Assembly: GCA_016806645.1 (NCBI GenBank)
Contig: JACSYO010002128.1
Location: 3,122,934-3,186,933 of the forward strand
Direction of reading: 5' to 3'
Origin: Ophiodon elongatus
Taxonomy: Eukaryota; Chordata; Actinopteri; Perciformes; Hexagrammidae
DNA: 64,000 nucleotides
The notes beneath the pieces are model-generated. The model did not search any database. It was not told the DNA's origin and saw nothing but the letters and a program-made list of their open reading frames with translations. Position numbers and translations under genes: made by a program. Each line of letters begins with the position of its first letter. Position 1 is the first letter of the stretch. Below, piece after piece: positions 50,444-62,672 of this stretch.

Positions 50444-51262
50444 AGCAGAACAGCCACCTGTATGGGCAGACTGCGGGGGAAGGAGCCGGGAGACTTGGAG
50501 ACTTCCCAACCAACTGCTCCCTCTGCACAGCTTATAAAACCTGGCCCTCAGCCTGCTCTTTATTTGTATAGCTTGTACATAGCCAGAGACGTTGAAAGAG
50601 TACAAAATATATATTACTGTATGTATGTGGACAAATCCAGGTTTTAGCCGTGCGGAAAAAACGGCCTTGGGGAAAAATTGGCAAGATGTTAACTCTGAAC
50701 CTGATTTGGATTTTTCCTTTTTGTCTCTTCAATCATGTTTCACGTTTGGGGTCTGTATTAGGAATTTTATAAATATACAATTACCAATATGACATTAAAT
50801 CAATCTAAAAGATAATCCTATATAAAGGGACCAGACTTCCTTGATGTGATCACTGATCTTTTTATTCCCCCCTGAGTGAGAGGGAAGGGCTTCCAATTAA
50901 ATTACAATATAATGTTCATTAAAGGCATTGTAACTCGGGGATTTACAGTGCGTGGTAGTTACTGATGGGATTTAGCGACTCATAAAAACTGATATCAATT
51001 CACAATAATCATACTACTCACAAGGTAAGTGTATCAAATAAATAGGGCAGCTTTTTCAATGAATTGTTTACTTCATCTTATTCCCAGAAAACAAGTGTGT
51101 CAGTGACAATTTGGACATAAGGGCCCACATATTTATATGAAATAAAATGTATTTATTTCTGTAATTCTATTTAATGCTTTTGTTTATCTAATTTAAAAAA
51201 AAATGAAAATGCATATCATGCCCATTCAAGATGTCTGAGGCAAGTGGTGTAATTATAATAAA
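50444..51262 (+). other. gapvd1: gapvd1 3'UTR and poly(A) signals
   Basis: After the stop codon (50441-50443) come ATTAAA at 50794-50799 and AATAAA at 51037-51042, 51141-51146 and 51257-51262. The first gives a short 3'UTR of about 370 bases. Which ones are used cannot be told from sequence. Confidence 0.5.
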
Positions 51263-51450
51263 CTTTCCAGAAAAGCTTGAGTTAGAAAGGCACCATAGCA
51301 ATGAGTAGGTGGGGATTATGATACAGGGTCAACTCATTCAGATTAGTGGTGGCATTTATGGAAATATTGAAAATTGTGCCTTTTGATGTGGGGCGCTCTG
51401 TACAGGTAGTTATTTTTGACCATTATGTTTTAACCCAGTATTATCCCCCC

Positions 51451-51452
<2 letters not shown>

Positions 51453-51523
<71 letters not shown>
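51453..51523. repeat. (CA)n microsatellite, preceded by poly-C
   Basis: About 70 bases of CA after a run of nine C residues. The 137-codon frame across it is an artefact of the repeat. Confidence 0.97.
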
Positions 51524-51525
<2 letters not shown>

Positions 51526-54500
51526 CAATGGGCCAACCACGTCTCACTGAGAAACCTTTGTCCAGCCCTGCAGGAACATGGGCATCTCCACATCACTGAG
51601 TGTCATGGCTTAGTCCCTTTAATGCAACTGAATCTGAACAAATATCCCCTTTGGTATTCTAGATCCTACCTCAGAGTTGAAGCCAATGAGCCTGATTATG
51701 ACTGTCCTGTATTGGTTGTCAACAGAGTACTGGATCATTTTTGCACTGGTAAGAAATAGTAAAACAGTGAGGGAAAGGGAGAAAAAGTTGGATATTGACC
51801 TGCTGGGATTCTTGTTTGCGTTCACATCGCTCTTAATCAACACAAGTCTTCGTTAGCGAACAAAAACAGTTTAATTTCTAATATTGTACCCGAGATGCCA
51901 CATGTGACATGGGCAGAGTAGTAAACTATTGGATATTGGCTCTCTACCTCCTCATGCGTTCAAGAAAGGGACTCGTGCTTATGTGCACTTCTATTTCTTT
52001 TCTTTTTTCTCCCTAATTTGGCGTGCTGTGATATCATTGTGTATCATTGTATATTTCCAAGTGTAGTACAAGCATGTCTTTAATTATCCAGAAATGACTA
52101 AAAATCCTCTCTTGAAATCCTCTGCTTCATTTTTGTGCACAGACGTGCCACATGTATTATAGTTTTCGATGATCCATTACTTTTCACGTTAGTTGACCTG
52201 ACAGCACAATACACAGTAGGATAGAAGAGCAAATAATCAACACTATTGACTTGTTTCTGATTTTTTTTTTCAGTTTATGCTAAAAGTGGTTGGTGTGATA
52301 CGTGAGCGTGGTTTTTATCTCGTGGGTGCGTGTGAGATGATCATCTGATTGGTTGACCCTCTGCCTCCTCTTGCATGAAGTCATTGAATGGTCTGTACAT
52401 TCTCAATCATGATAAACAGTAGAATAGAGTTAGCATCTGCCACAGGCCAGTAATTGAACCTGCAAGAGGATGCAAAGCTTCTCTTCGCGTCTGTGATACT
52501 TGCATATCAAAACTCGATTAATTTTGCACAAAACAGATGTTTGCCTGAAAAAAATTGACATGGAGCAGTGCATTTTGAAATGTCATTACTTCTGGCCTTG
52601 ACAGTCATTTAAGATAAAGATATTGTGATTAGAATAAAGTTTGAGTAGCCGAGTTAAGCACCTGACTGTTAATATTTTAAGCTTCCACATATACAGGCAA
52701 CATCACAAATGCATTTTTTTATATCTGTCTACAGTAGCACATACACCAGATTTGTATGTGCAGTATGCTTCCTAGCAGCGTCTCTGTAATCAATTTGATG
52801 AGAAAACCATGCACTGGAAAATCAAGTTGCAGGTTGCATCTATACTAATTAGGTTTATGTGATGTCACTTTAATTGGAAATACATACTGCACAAATCGGA
52901 TGAAATTATTTGGACCTGGCTTACGTTTCAGTGTTTCCTCAGATAGCTGGTCGCAGCAGCTACAGATGACCCCAGTAAAGAAACGGATCAAAACACCAGA
53001 TTATTTACACAAATATGCACATGGCTGTGATGGCTACTGTAATTGTAGCTCTGATTGTATGCAAACCACTGGGCAGTAGTGTCAAGTGTACGGACCAAAG
53101 AGTTGGTCTGTTCTTCAAAGCTTTGAAAATCTGAGCAGAGAGAAAAAAACAATTTTACATCTTCCATCTAATTTTACATTTAATTGTAAGCTTGCACAAT
53201 TACGACATGCGGGGAACGCCAGTTTGTCTTTACTGTGATTAATGCATTATGTAATTCTTTAAAAACAATAAAAGAAACAGAAGTTTTCTTTTTTTTTTAT
53301 TTATTTTTTTTTATTCTTGTTATGTGACTCTTGCGATACATTTCCATGAAAGGGGAGATTGTCGTACCTATTGTACACAACGGTGTTGCATTATTCTGAG
53401 GCTTCTTGGGACAGTTGTAGGTATATATGGCTGACAGTTCACACAATAGAAGAGATGGTAGGGAAATTTATGCGTGGAAAATAATTGTAAGTGGGGGCAG
53501 TGGAGCAGCATCATCCAATCTAGCAGCCACAAATAGCAACCTCTCAGCAAACATTTCATTACTGCTGACAAGTGTACGGTGGATTGTAATTGGAGATATC
53601 CCCTCATCTAAAAGCCCTCTTTACTTCACCGATTGCCTTCTTTAATACTCATCTTTTTTTCATCATAAACTTCTTCATAGGGTGCTTTGTGCTTTTGTGA
53701 TGATATCTCACAATTTGTTAATTTAAATTCAAATTTTGGGATGTGAAGTTAATTAGTTGCATAAGCCAATGGGCTAGATAGGCCAGATTTGGAGATATGA
53801 TCTGTAGACTAGGTGGCACTTAGCTGATTTGAGATACAAGGATGCTTGGTTTTATTTTGTCTTACGCTACCCCACACACTATGTTATTATTGGCTGATGC
53901 TTTCCTCAGCAGTGAACTAGAGGCACCATGAAGCCGTGCCGACATCACATGAGGTGTAACACAACTTCCAAATTAGACAAGGTATCAGCAAAGTGGAGTT
54001 TGTTTTTCAGGTGGCAGATGGATCAAGTGCGTTTTATATTGATGTCATCCTGTTGCTTGAAGACATCAACAGGCCCGAGGTCTCCCCCAGATGGCTGTGC
54101 AATGACGGATGATCAGTCCAGCAGGGCTCGTGCATGACTTTGTACGTTGGTACTTTCTGGCTGTAGAAGAACAGTGGAAGAAGCCCCCACCCTCTATTGT
54201 TCAATTACAAACGGGAAGTTATTGAACGGTAGATTTTTACAGTAGAACACTAAAATTGCCATTTATACCATTTTAATGCATTACGCTAGTCATAATCAAT
54301 TGTAAAATTAGAGTGGTAATACATCTCTAAAGATGGGCCTTAATTGTAGTGATCTAAAAGTAGAGAGAATAAAATAATGCTCAAAGGCATGACTAAAAAA
54401 TACACCATGATATACCACTGACGAGGTTATTCTACATGTGACATTAACTGGCATATTCATGTTTTTATTGCAAGGAGTTATGTCTAAAGCAGGATGCAGG

Positions 54501-56373
54501 ATTTTCATATACACCATAAGAGCATGCAGCTGCAGGAATAACGACAAACAACATCAGCGCTGTTATCCTCGATGACTGTACTTGCTACTTACCCACTGTA
54601 CAAGTGTGTGTTTCACCCTCGCCGTCCTGCAGATGGCAGACGCACCATTCCCGACGACGGTCTGCAGATCTGATCTGAGAGCGGCTCAGACAAAGAACAC
54701 CACGGGGCACGACGGCTTGAAATGTAAAACCAGTGGCACTCGCTGTCTGGAACTGGATCTGTATTGTTCTTTGTGGATATTCGTCAAATAGTAAATGTGA
54801 ATATTATTACTATCATTAAGCCTTTTATTTTTTTCAGTGGGCCTAATAGTATAGGATGGACATATAACACACTTTAAAGTAAAATACACAGGCATATAAG
54901 ACTAATACTTTTTTATTACTTAACTTACAAGAATGGTCTGTTGTCGACTGCGTGGCATTTCATATGATGTGAAAAGTGTCATCACACAAGCGCGAGCCCT
55001 CCTTCCAGCCCTTGCGTGCAAATACTGCATGGTATGGTTCCATATGTACATATCTCATTGGGACTAATCTGTTGTTGATGGCGGGAAATCTTTACAAAGG
55101 ACAGAATAAACAACACAAGACAGCAGCACGTCAATTAAATTAATTGTGGGGGGTAGGAGGGGGGTCTAAATGAACACAAATGTCAAATGCACATATGAAA
55201 GCTTAAATGAAAAAGCCGCAAGGATGCAGGCAGAGGAGGAGATTAAAACTCAAAGGGATACCAAGTATCTGTGCCCTGAGGTGGTGATAGTGTAAGAGAT
55301 GCAAATAGAAAAAGTGAGCACCATTCTCTGTAATAATTGCAACTTAAACTACAAAGACAAAGGAGATTTGTGTCCTGTAACAAATAACAAAATAGCTCTG
55401 GTTCATTAGAAGGTTGCTATAGAGAGTCAATATTAAAACATGGAAATAGGCTACAGTAGGCTAAATGCTAACCCAAACAGTCATGTTATAGCATCATTCC
55501 AAAGGACAGATATGTAGATTATGGCATCCCTTTGCACTTTTATTGTGGCATCAAACCAACTGGGTTTAGTCTAAAATAGTAGACACAGTAATAAATGACA
55601 TTCCCCATCACGTTTTCCTTTACTGCTCACCACAAAGGATATCAATTAAGCAAAGGTGTCAGTTACATGGTGCTTCCGAGGCTACCACTCCTTCCTTATA
55701 TTGTGCTTATATCATTAGAAAAAGAACAATTTTCACAGGCACAGCTAATCACCTGTGAGAGAAAGAGTGGGTGGTGACATCAAATTGAACCGTGGAAATA
55801 GAACAGGAATTAGATGCACTTAGCCATCACATGTTAATGGCAGCAATCAACAGCCAATTACCCGGCGTACTTGAGTACCTTGACAAGTGCAGGTGTACCC
55901 TACAACTAACACAGGCCTCTTTCATGCATTTCCATAAATTCGACAGAAAACTCCCCTCCGTGATTGAGCGTGCATGTTTCATTGAGGTTGCAATTAAGCA
56001 ATATTGTTAGGACTGTGTCAGGCGAGGATCGTAAGAAAAAAAAAAAATCCCTTAAGGGCAACAATAACATATTTTACCTGGATGCATGTAAATCAATAAA
56101 GATATTTGTTTATATTAAAATGACCTTTGTTATTGCCTTGAGAAATGTTCATATTGCTTACACACGTTTGCTGATTTTAACATTTCTAAATCAATGGTTA
56201 GAAATGTGTTGGCAGGCAAAATGTTGTTGTCCAGTTGTGTCACTGCCTGGCACAGCTCTCATTGTGAACATGATCTAGGCTGAAGATCTGCTGCTGATGC
56301 TGATGATCTCTGTCACTGGGGTGGATTTCAGGGCTCAGCTCTGACTGCTGCCCTGACAAGTCAAGGAAACACA

Positions 56374-56374
<1 letters not shown>

Positions 56375-56409
<35 letters not shown>
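56375..56409. repeat. (AC)n microsatellite
   Basis: A simple AC repeat of about 35 bases, directly seen. Confidence 0.95.
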
Positions 56410-56410
<1 letters not shown>

Positions 56411-58915
56411 CCCTCGCACACACTGTGAGGCCAGCATCCCGGTATGACCCACTTTGATTATTCTGTCCTTAAGCAACAGGTGATGGGCTTCCCTGGATGT
56501 CATCTGTGTCGTTGGCCTCTGTTCAGAGGCAGCATTCAGGACCCAGGGAGAGCTGGCTGGCAACATGCCCGATCTACAAGTGAGCTGTCCTATCATTGAC
56601 ATCAAGTAAGCCGAAGATGTCATGTCTTCATCTTGTGAGAGTTCAATCCCCTTTTCAGGATGGATCAAGCTCTCTGTCGCTGAAGAGAGAATCATACTTC
56701 CCCTTCTGGGAATGTCTTAAAAAATAACTGGGATGCAGGCATGCTTAATAAAGGTTGCTTTATTGCCGATCATAAAGCAATAAAATGCACCAGTGTGTGT
56801 GTGTGCACTCTGTATCCTACAACACTGGATTTTAAATGTACAAATACATATCCCCTTATCAACAGTCAAAGTGTATATTGTTTAACAAGCTGTGTTCATC
56901 TGTGTGTCCAGGCACAGAAACCTGTTCTGTATGAGCCCTGAACGGCCTGGTATTCAGGCTCCAGTCCATCTGGTGGACAGTACTGTATGCTGCATCAGGG
57001 AAGAGCTGTGGTCTCAGCAGCTGGTAGACAGACTCCACAATGAAGAGGTGTAACAAGACGTAGGACGAAGATGTGTGTGGAGGGGTGTCTAATTTAAAAA
57101 TCTAAAAACTGAAACTGTTTTTTGAAACTCTAATTGGAAACTCTCTGTTGCAGTTGTGCAAATTTTCACCATTTTAACGATAATATGTACATTTAATTAA
57201 TTTCTATTGTTGTTGGTCAATGGTCTTGATTAAATAATAGACAGACAATGACTAATAGCACAATCTTCACATGAAGCAGACATATTTTACAATGTTTGAT
57301 ATAATACAATATGACCATTGACAGTCCATTAGCTTTTAAGAATGACCTGTTCTTTCCTTCCTTTTTCTCTCTCTTTTGTTTGCCCTCCAGCTGCTTGACT
57401 TGTTCTACTTGACTCCTGAACCATTTTAATATCAGGCTGCCATGGGTTTCCTTTCTGTAAGCCAGCTTCTTCGTATTTCTGTTTATGCCCTCTCAGAACA
57501 AGAGATAAAACTGTTGTTGGTATACTCTACCGGTGTATATTAATAGAGTTAGTGACCTTGTTAATGCTCCTAAACACAATGGAGAGTGTGCAGGAAGCAC
57601 AAATATTGAGAAAATATTTTGGATTTATATGACTAGGATATTTGAGTAAATATATGAAAAACAACAACACCTGTGTCCTCCTGCTACTTATGACAAAATG
57701 ACAAAAAAATATTTAGAAAAAAAAGGCCAAAACACTGTGATTACGGTTTATTTTTATTTCCAGTTGCAAAGACATGTAGTTTAATTAAATTTCACGTTGA
57801 CATTGAACCATAACAACATTACATTTTTTATTGTACAATGTTAGAAAAATCAACGATATCAATATAATTCAACATGCCAGTTTAGTTTTGTTTAGTACTA
57901 AATGCAACAGCTAATTAACAGTTCATATTAATCACTTTTGAAGCGACATCAATAAAGCAGCCCAACGGAAAAATGGCAATTAAGCATTTATTGGCCAAAC
58001 GTGATCAGTGTTGTCAGAGGTCATATGCAGGCGTCAATGGCAGTTTGTTTGAATACACGTGCAGTCTGTGTGCTTGTGCATATTAAATCTGACCCAACTT
58101 TTTCTTTATGACAAATGGACTCTATAAAAGATGCAGCCTGTCTCGCTACAGCAAACCTCTTAAGCTCTGTCTTTCTGTCACTGGCACTTCATTGCTTACT
58201 CACAAGAGGAGTCCACAATGCTATATATTAATTAAGGGTTTCAGAAACAATAATGGTGACAATAAAGACAGTCCTCCCTCTTTGTCCTCCGCGTTCTGCC
58301 GTCAGACGACATTAGGAGGCATTTGAGAGGAGATAGGGGAGGAGGAGGGGACGGAGGAGAGATAGAGCTCCTTCTCTCCGGAATGTAATCTCCCTGATGT
58401 TACATGGTGCAGCCTAAACTGATAAATTGCAGATTAAATGGCGGCCACACTCCACTTCACCCTACAGCCTACACCACACCCCCTTAGTTCCACACATTTT
58501 TGCTATTCACCGCCTTCTTGGCCTGTCAATTCTGCCTAATCGTGAGAGGCACTAAAACACCAGGTCTTGACAGAGCCAGATCAAGAATGATGAACATCTC
58601 TCAATGGCAAAAGACTCGTGCTCCTAACTCTACTAGAAGGCTCGCATCACTTATGCAGAAATCAGCGGCGTGCCAGCATCCAGGAATTATGCCTGCTGAC
58701 AGGAGATGCATGAGGTACGCATTGTGCGGCTGGAGCAGCCTTGACAAGTTATAGTTAACTGCAGCAATGGCGACCCCGAACACAAAAGGATACGGCGGCT
58801 TATTAATGGTGGAGCATCCATGTCAATAATCCCTGCTTTTGGGTTGTGTCCAGAGTCATGCATCTTGCCACTACAAGTGGCACACACACACACACTCGGG
58901 TTTTACAGCACATAT

Positions 58916-58918
<3 letters not shown>

Positions 58919-58988
<70 letters not shown>
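58919..58988. repeat. (AC)n microsatellite
   Basis: An uninterrupted AC repeat of about 70 bases, with a smaller CA block at 58881-58895. ORFs on both strands here are artefacts. Confidence 0.97.
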
Positions 58989-58993
<5 letters not shown>

Positions 58994-60305
58994 GACAGAG
59001 CACACATTTCCAAAGTGTGTATTCTCTCACTCTTATGGGCTGAAAAGCTTTCTTTTCCTATAGAAGAAATGGCACAGCAACTGGAAAAAAAGAAAGGTGA
59101 ATATAAATATCAATATATTCACCTGTGTTTGATTATTTACTTAAAAAAAAAAAAAGAAAAAGAACTGCCTGGGGAGGGTGTGCCCTACCGATCTAATCTA
59201 TAGGCGTGAATACAAAGAAATAAGTCATTAAATTCTAAACCGCATGTTGCCGATGTCGTCTATGGAAATATTTGTAATGTATATTCTAATTTTTCAGAAT
59301 AAATTAGGCAGAGATGCATTTCCATGTAAATTTATTCAAGGCGAAAGGAAGAGTAGTGTGGGGGGTGCGGTAAGATCTGCCAGATTATGCATAATTGTAG
59401 TATTGTAGCCCTCATTTCTACATCTAGCTCCGTATTGCGTGGTCATTAAATTCAAAAATAATGGCAACCTCACAGCTTCTCTGTCCTAATTGCCCCTTCC
59501 ATACAATTGCCTTCTCAAGACAATGTGATGAAGTGTGCTGTAGGATGTGTTAATAAGATGGCATTTCTAACTGAGGACATTGCTTTGGAGTTGTACTCTC
59601 AGTGTATACCAAGTGGAGTGACTTCACTCACTCACTCACTGTCTTTCTTATTTGCTCACCTTGATGCCTTTGAGGCGGCAAACAACTGAGCTCACAGTAG
59701 CCCTGACATATCAGGAGGAAACTGGGATTTCAGCTTGTCTCCACTCATTTCAATATGTGGAGAAATCAAAGAGGGAAACAGGCTCATTAATAAAAAGACT
59801 CTCTAATCCACTCAGTGGTTGGGAGGACATTTTTTTAATGAAATGCAACATGTTATCTAATTGCACGGCTGCATCAGGAGCACAGTATACATTTCAAAGG
59901 AAAATATGCATGAATTTCAAATGTAGTATCTCTCAATTGAGACCGGATGCGAGTGAGGGGAAGGGAAGGAGAGATCAATCTCTGTGATGATATGTGAAAA
60001 GGGCAAGCTCCTCGCCCAGCATGTACTTTTCCTCATTACCTTTCATTTGGCGAGCGAGCATCTTCCACTTGATGCAAAATAAACAACTTGAATGCAGTGT
60101 GATGATATCCGGCCGTCTTTGGCCGCAGTGGAACCTGCACGTCCTCATCTGTGCATATTTGTAAACACACATTTCAGACTGAAAGCCTTAGTTGCACTTT
60201 CATGATAGAAAGTTATTATAACGTGCTTAAAGTGTCCCCCAATGGACATTTTGTCCATGCTGCCACTTGGTGGACTCATCACCGGCAGTTCTGTCTATGC
60301 CGCAG

Positions 60306-60336
<31 letters not shown>

Positions 60337-60340
60337 ACAC
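60306..60340. repeat. poly-C / (CA)n tract
   Basis: Seventeen C residues run directly into (CA)9. Directly seen; the C-run length may be unreliable in any assembly. Confidence 0.9.
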
Positions 60341-60871
60341 ATACAACACCCCAGAGTGCGCTCCTCGTAGCCTAACCCACCTAAACATCCTCCCTACTCC
60401 CTCTGACGTTTAGCCATGCTTCATCTCCACATCCTTAAAAGCAGAAATTAATGACAAGCACAAAGCTGCTCATTTATAATTGCTTCATTATACTGTTGTG
60501 TTCTCCTGACAATAATGGTGTTGCTGGTGTTTTTCTAATTATATGGCATTTTTTTTGCTCGTTATCAAGGACTTCAGGTAATTGTGGAGAAAATAATGAC
60601 TGCCTGCCTGCCTGCTTCCTCTGTCTCTCATGGATTGCACATCACAAACAGTCTCAGTGCAACCAAGAGCCTTATCAAGGAGGCTTTTGGGTTGCCTTTT
60701 ACATTGCTAGTCATCAGTGGCCCAGTGGCTCAAGCGTCTCTAATGAGCAACTTGTATTCAAGTGTTTAGCTCAAGGATTATGACAGATTACAATTAGCTT
60801 CTATTTTTTTTTTTTTTACTTGACTTTCTTACTCCAACACCTCTCTTAAAGTAACAATCTAGAATATTTCC

Positions 60872-61197
60872 ATGTAAATGTGCAGTGTGTAGGATTTGGT
60901 GGTAGGATTTCAGATTGCAACCAACTGAAACTTCTTCCATGTGCCAAGTGTGTAAAAGAACTACAGCGGCTGACTCAAAAATGCAAATGTGAGCCAGTGT
61001 TTGATTTGTCCGTTCTGGGCTACTGTAGAAACATGGTGGTCGACTCCTTAAGTTAATATAAAAGGCTCATTTTAATTATTTATTTATAATGAATTTCATT
61101 ATTTTGAGGTGGTTATACACGACAGAAAACACACTTATTAATATTATATTCCATATCTACCAATGGATCCCCTAAATGCTTCACATTATAGCTTTAA
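60872..61197 (+). mobile_element. Teleost non-autonomous DNA transposon (MITE-like)
   Basis: GTGTAGGATTTGGTGG at the left end, GATTGCAACCAACTGAA, then GCCAGTGTTTGATTTGTCCG, GGGCTACTGTAGAAACATGG and GGTTATACACGACAGAAAAC in this order match, from memory, a short element abundant in spiny-rayed fish. The right end is a diverged inverted copy of the left. No coding capacity. It supports an acanthomorph origin for the window. Confidence 0.65.
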
Positions 61198-62640
61198 ATA
61201 AATGTGTCTTCGGCCAAATGAGGTTATACAATAGAGATTGAGCCTCGTTCACTGAGCTCTTGCATTTGCAGTATTATGAACTGGGTGTCTGTGGTGACAT
61301 TCCCAAGGAAAATAACAAGTGCGACATTGTGTCTGTGATGTGAGATCCAAAAATACACCTACAATTAGCACTTATTGCCATAGGAGGAGTCACCAAGAGA
61401 ACGAAATGGAGGTGTTTTGGATTGTAACTTTAAAATTGAAGGGGCTTAGGACAACTCAAATTAAAAACATTATTAAGCCTACAAGGGTAAACCACAAATG
61501 AATAATATGGAGGAAAAAATCAAACCCATTGTATAAGTCTCACATAAGATTCTCCAATATGATTTGCAACAGTGACGATAACATCACTAATAATGCTGTC
61601 TGTGTAGTGTGATTTAATTCAACTGTGGGGAGATTAGTGATTTGCATTTAATACTTGTGTGCTCTGCTGTTTCTTTTTCATGCAACATTGCCGGATATGG
61701 ATGATGACATTACAATAATTAAAGAACATTATGGACAGAGGGCGCTTCGCTATTTGCTACCGTGCGTAATGGTGGCCAACACTGTTATTTCTATTTGAAG
61801 AATGCATCCATGTGTGAAATAATAATACTCCCTCCAGGAATACCATTGTCATATTTTATTTGTCAGTATAAAAAGATGAAACAGAAAAACATAATAAAAA
61901 ATGAACTCTCACTCTTCATTTCCATCCTTCTTCCTTTTGTTTTTTATTCTGCTGTTGCAGCATCCAGCACATTGCTGAAAACCTCAGAGGCGGACTTAAT
62001 TAGTTGCTAAGAGAAAGCTGCCAGTGGTGGGGAGCTAAGAGAGTGGGGCAGATTTTAGTTTGCTCTGAACTTTGCTAATTATCAGGTAGGATGTAATTTC
62101 CTCTGTTCCCAAGAGGCACCCAGCAGAGAGCTACACCAACTAAAAGAAGAGAAACAAGGCTGAGTGCCAGAAAAAGAATGAAATATTGACTGTTATGAAT
62201 AAATCCTTTTGTTACCATTTCTTCTTCCAGATCACTAAGTCTTATTTTTTCCCTGACGTTTCTGGAGGTGTGATTATAGTCTAATGCCGTGACACATTGC
62301 GAACAGTACAGAGGGTGGGAGAGAATATGTGCACAAAGTAGTGATCATGGGCAGGTGGAAACAGGATGTAGTATGGTTCAGAATAGGGAAGGCAAGCGCA
62401 GGGCGTATGTCATTTATATCCAGCAATGTCTGAGCAGTGACAGGGACTGTGTTTAGCAGGTTCCTATCCCACATGCATCACATTATGATTCTGAAGTGCC
62501 TCAGACGAAAGAGGAGGTTGAATTGCCGTTGACCTGAGTGAGCTAAAATGACATAGATTCAGACAAATAGAGCACTGAGCTAAGCGGGAAAACAAGATGG
62601 ATGTCTAGTGGCAGCACATCTGCACAGACTCCCTCTCTCT

Positions 62641-62672
62641 CTCGCTGTGTGTGTCTGTGTGTGTGTGTGTTT
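62641..62672. repeat. Short imperfect (TG)n repeat
   Basis: CTCTCTCTCG leads into GTGTGTGTCTGTGTGTGTG, about 30 bases of imperfect TG repeat. Confidence 0.85.

Noticed and set aside
59975..60172. 65-codon minus-strand frame as a protein gene
   Set aside because: Not enough evidence for coding; kept only as a checkable observation.
60254..60275. CTCF-like CCACTTGGTGG at about 60263
   Set aside because: Too many departures from the core consensus to list as a site.
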